Source: Halorientalis litorea | GTDB lineage: Archaea; Halobacteriota; Halobacteria; Halobacteriales; Haloarculaceae | Length of the DNA: 64,000 nt | NCBI RefSeq assembly: GCF_023028225.1 | Contig: NZ_CP095482.1 | Coordinates: forward strand, 1,860,001 to 1,924,000 | Direction: 5' to 3' | Shown here: one piece after another, positions 62,571-64,000 of the stretch | Layout of the letters: the number at the start of each line of letters is the position of its first letter | How positions within the stretch are numbered: position 1 is the first letter of the stretch | The notes under the pieces: generated by a model | Databases searched by the model: none | Seen by the model: only the letters and a program-made list of their open reading frames with translations | What the model was told of the DNA's origin: nothing | Position numbers and translations under genes: made by a program

Positions 62571-62612
62571 CGGTTGCGAGGCCGACCGAAGGGAGGCCTC
62601 GATGCGGAGCGG
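62571..62612 (+). repeat. 42-bp tandem-spaced repeat, copy 2
   Basis: Second unit of the pair starting at 62508. Between the units lies GCGGTGAACGGAGTGAACCGC, an imperfect inverted repeat (GCGGT/ACCGC). Confidence 0.8.
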
Positions 62613-62661
62613 AGAGAGAAGCCGACCCGCGCGTGGCGAGGCAGGGGATACAGAGGCCCAG

Positions 62662-64000
62662 TCAGTCGCCGCCGGGAGTCGGGTCAGAATCCGGGTCTGG
62701 GTCCGGGTCTGCGTCGGGGTCGACCGTCCCCACGGACTCCCCGGGCGAGAGGTCCGGGGCGGGGCCGTCGGGACCGAAGAAGCGGTCCCACAGCACCAGC
62801 GCGGCGGGGAGGACGAACAACGACGCGAGGAAGGCGTAGAAGATGGAGAGCGCGGTCAGAATCCCGAACTGGCCGATGGCCGGGAACAGCGCGAGCGCGA
62901 GCACACCGATGCCGAAGACGGTGGTGAACATGCTCCCCATCAGCGCGCCGCCGGTGCCCCGCACCGTCCGGTCGAGTGCTTCCATCAACGGCCGCTCGTG
63001 GCGTTCGTCGATGAACCGGTGGACGACGTGGACGGAGTAGTCGATACCGAGGCCGATGGTGATGGCCAACAGCGTCGCGGTGATGGCGTTGAACGGGATG
63101 TTCGCAAGCCGCATCGACCCCGCGACGAACGCCACCGTGACGAGAATCGGGACGATGTTCGGGAGAGCCAGCGTCCACTCACCTTCGATGACCTGATAGA
63201 TGAACATCAGGAACAGCGCGGCCCCGATGAGCGCGAGCACGAGGCTCTGAATCGCCGACATGAAGATGACGTCCGAGACGGCTTGAAAGACGACGGTCTG
63301 GCCGGTCGCGATGGCGGTGACGCGGTACTTGTCGGCCATCTCGCGGGCGTCGGCCGCTATGTCGGCCTGTTCGGCGTCGGATTTGACGGTGTAGACGACC
63401 CGCGAACTCCGCCGGTCTTCGGTCATGTACTGGAGTGCCCGGTCACGGGCGGGCGAGGACAGGAGTGCATCGTACACCTCCCCGAGGTTGTTGTCGGGGA
63501 CGCCGTTCCCGTTCTGGTCGTTGCGGGCGACGAGTCGTGCGAACTCCTCGTCACGTTCGGCCCGTGACTGGATGACCGTGACGATACTCTCACTGTCGGC
63601 TTGGCGGTCCTCGCTCACCACGCTGTCGGGTGGGTCAGACCCCGCTCGATGTATCTGTTCGAGTATCGAATCGCGTTCCATCGGTCCCTCGACGTATATG
63701 GTCACGGAGTCGGACTGCGTGCTGTCGAACTTGTCTTCGAGGAAGTTCACGGTGGCCGTGACGCTGTACTCGTTGGGTCGGAACGGTTCGGGCAGGTTCA
63801 TCACCCAGTCGGGGTTGTCCTCGGGCGGAAGGAAGTCCTCCTGTGCGAAGGAGGTGCTGATGCCCGTCGCGTAGAACCCGACTCCGCCACTGACGACCAG
63901 AATCAGGATGAGGAACAGCGCGGGGGCCTTGTCGGCGACGACGACGCCGCCGCGCAGCACGCTGCTCAGGGCCGACTCTTCGGACCCCAGCGGCGTCTTG
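62662..64000 (-). CDS. RND/MMPL-family transporter, C-terminal part (5' end outside window)
   Basis: About 446 residues lie in the window; the frame stays open to the right edge (KTPLGSEESALSS before the first GTG at 63960), so the protein is larger. TM helices are grouped as in the second half of RND proteins: one after the extracellular domain start (ALFLILILVVSGGVGFYATG) and five near the C-terminus (SLVLALIGAALFLMFIYQV, PNIVPILVTVAFVAGSMRLA, AITIGLGIDYSVHVVHRF, GALMGSMFTTVFGIGVLALA, ILTALSIFYAFLASLFVLPA). GIDYSVHVVHR matches the SSD/MMPL motif. The large loop (residues about 50-215) is extracellular. Substrate unknown; lipid or drug export is typical. Confidence 0.88.
   Translation of the reverse strand, partial: KTPLGSEESALSSVLRGGVVVADKAPALFLILILVVSGGVGFYATGISTSFAQEDFLPPEDNPDWVMNLPEPFRPNEYSVTATVNFLEDKFDSTQSDSVTIYVEGPMERDSILEQIHRAGSDPPDSVVSEDRQADSESIVTVIQSRAERDEEFARLVARNDQNGNGVPDNNLGEVYDALLSSPARDRALQYMTEDRRSSRVVYTVKSDAEQADIAADAREMADKYRVTAIATGQTVVFQAVSDVIFMSAIQSLVLALIGAALFLMFIYQVIEGEWTLALPNIVPILVTVAFVAGSMRLANIPFNAITATLLAITIGLGIDYSVHVVHRFIDERHERPLMEALDRTVRGTGGALMGSMFTTVFGIGVLALALFPAIGQFGILTALSIFYAFLASLFVLPAALVLWDRFFGPDGPAPDLSPGESVGTVDPDADPDPDPDSDPTPGGD

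Noticed and set aside
62508-62612. Insertion sequence ends upstream of uvrA
   Set aside because: The two 42-bp units are direct, not inverted, and no transposase gene lies nearby.
1-64000. CRISPR arrays
   Set aside because: No regularly spaced near-identical repeats with unique spacers were seen; the repeat pairs found have only two or three copies.

Overview
The window is a 64 kb piece of a haloarchaeal chromosome (class Halobacteria). This follows from the split RNA polymerase subunits A' and A'', archaeal NusA, EF-2 and EF-1A, very acidic proteins, high GC, TATA-box promoters placed about 27 bp before start codons (leaderless mRNAs), and several haloarchaea-only small zinc-finger and winged-helix families. 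I do not assign a genus.

Layout. (1) Bases 1-18,346 are mostly housekeeping: rpoA1 (cut by the left edge), rpoA2, nusA, rps12, rps7; a secreted DUF6230-like protein with its DUF6114-like membrane partner; a HEYAH-motif zincin; EF-2; a Tat-exported DyP-like protein; a CRTAC1/ASPIC-UnbV beta-propeller protein; an ACT-domain protein plus homoserine dehydrogenase; EF-1A; rps10; and tRNA-Ala(CGC). (2) Bases 18,333-32,890 are an integrated element bounded by a 14-bp repeat of the tRNA-Ala 3' end. Its minus-strand block (four-TM protein, spike-like protein with signal peptide and C-terminal anchor, two membrane proteins, NTPase) has the order of the pleolipovirus VP3-VP4-ORF6-ORF7-VP8 cluster, and an integrase lies next to attR. 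I read it as a temperate, betapleolipovirus-like provirus (the SNJ2 type). It carries an AT-richer cargo: a C5-cytosine DNA methyltransferase and a 695-aa protein joining a GHKL ATPase to a PD-(D/E)XK nuclease of Shedu-like appearance. This is the best candidate in the window for an under-described defence or restriction system. A colinear partial copy of the element's left end lies just outside attR, suggesting an older related insertion at the same tRNA. (3) Bases 33,268-64,000 return to chromosome: a MacB-like ABC exporter with two FtsX-type permeases and a large extracellular partner; cytochrome P450, SDR, ASCH and UspA genes; an ABC-2 exporter; SepF; a PUA RNA-binding protein; an RNB-domain ribonuclease; a methyltransferase; an AMP-forming ligase with an amber codon at codon 3 of its apparent original start; small haloarchaeal families; a YgfZ/GcvT-like protein; an FAD geranylgeranyl-reductase-like protein; three tandem paralogous 7TM-PAS histidine kinases; uvrA; and the C-terminal part of an RND/MMPL transporter cut by the right edge.

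How the parts work together. The left part is the conserved archaeal transcription-translation gene neighbourhood. The provirus uses the end of its tRNA gene as integration site and keeps structural genes on the minus strand, with regulators (two PhiH1-repressor-like winged-helix proteins), recombinases and zinc-finger proteins on both sides. The methyltransferase and ATPase-nuclease sit between the second recombinase and the repressors, where element cargo is expected.

Limits. Every family name comes from reading motifs and from memory of families; no database search was run. DUF numbers are from memory and should be treated as labels to confirm.
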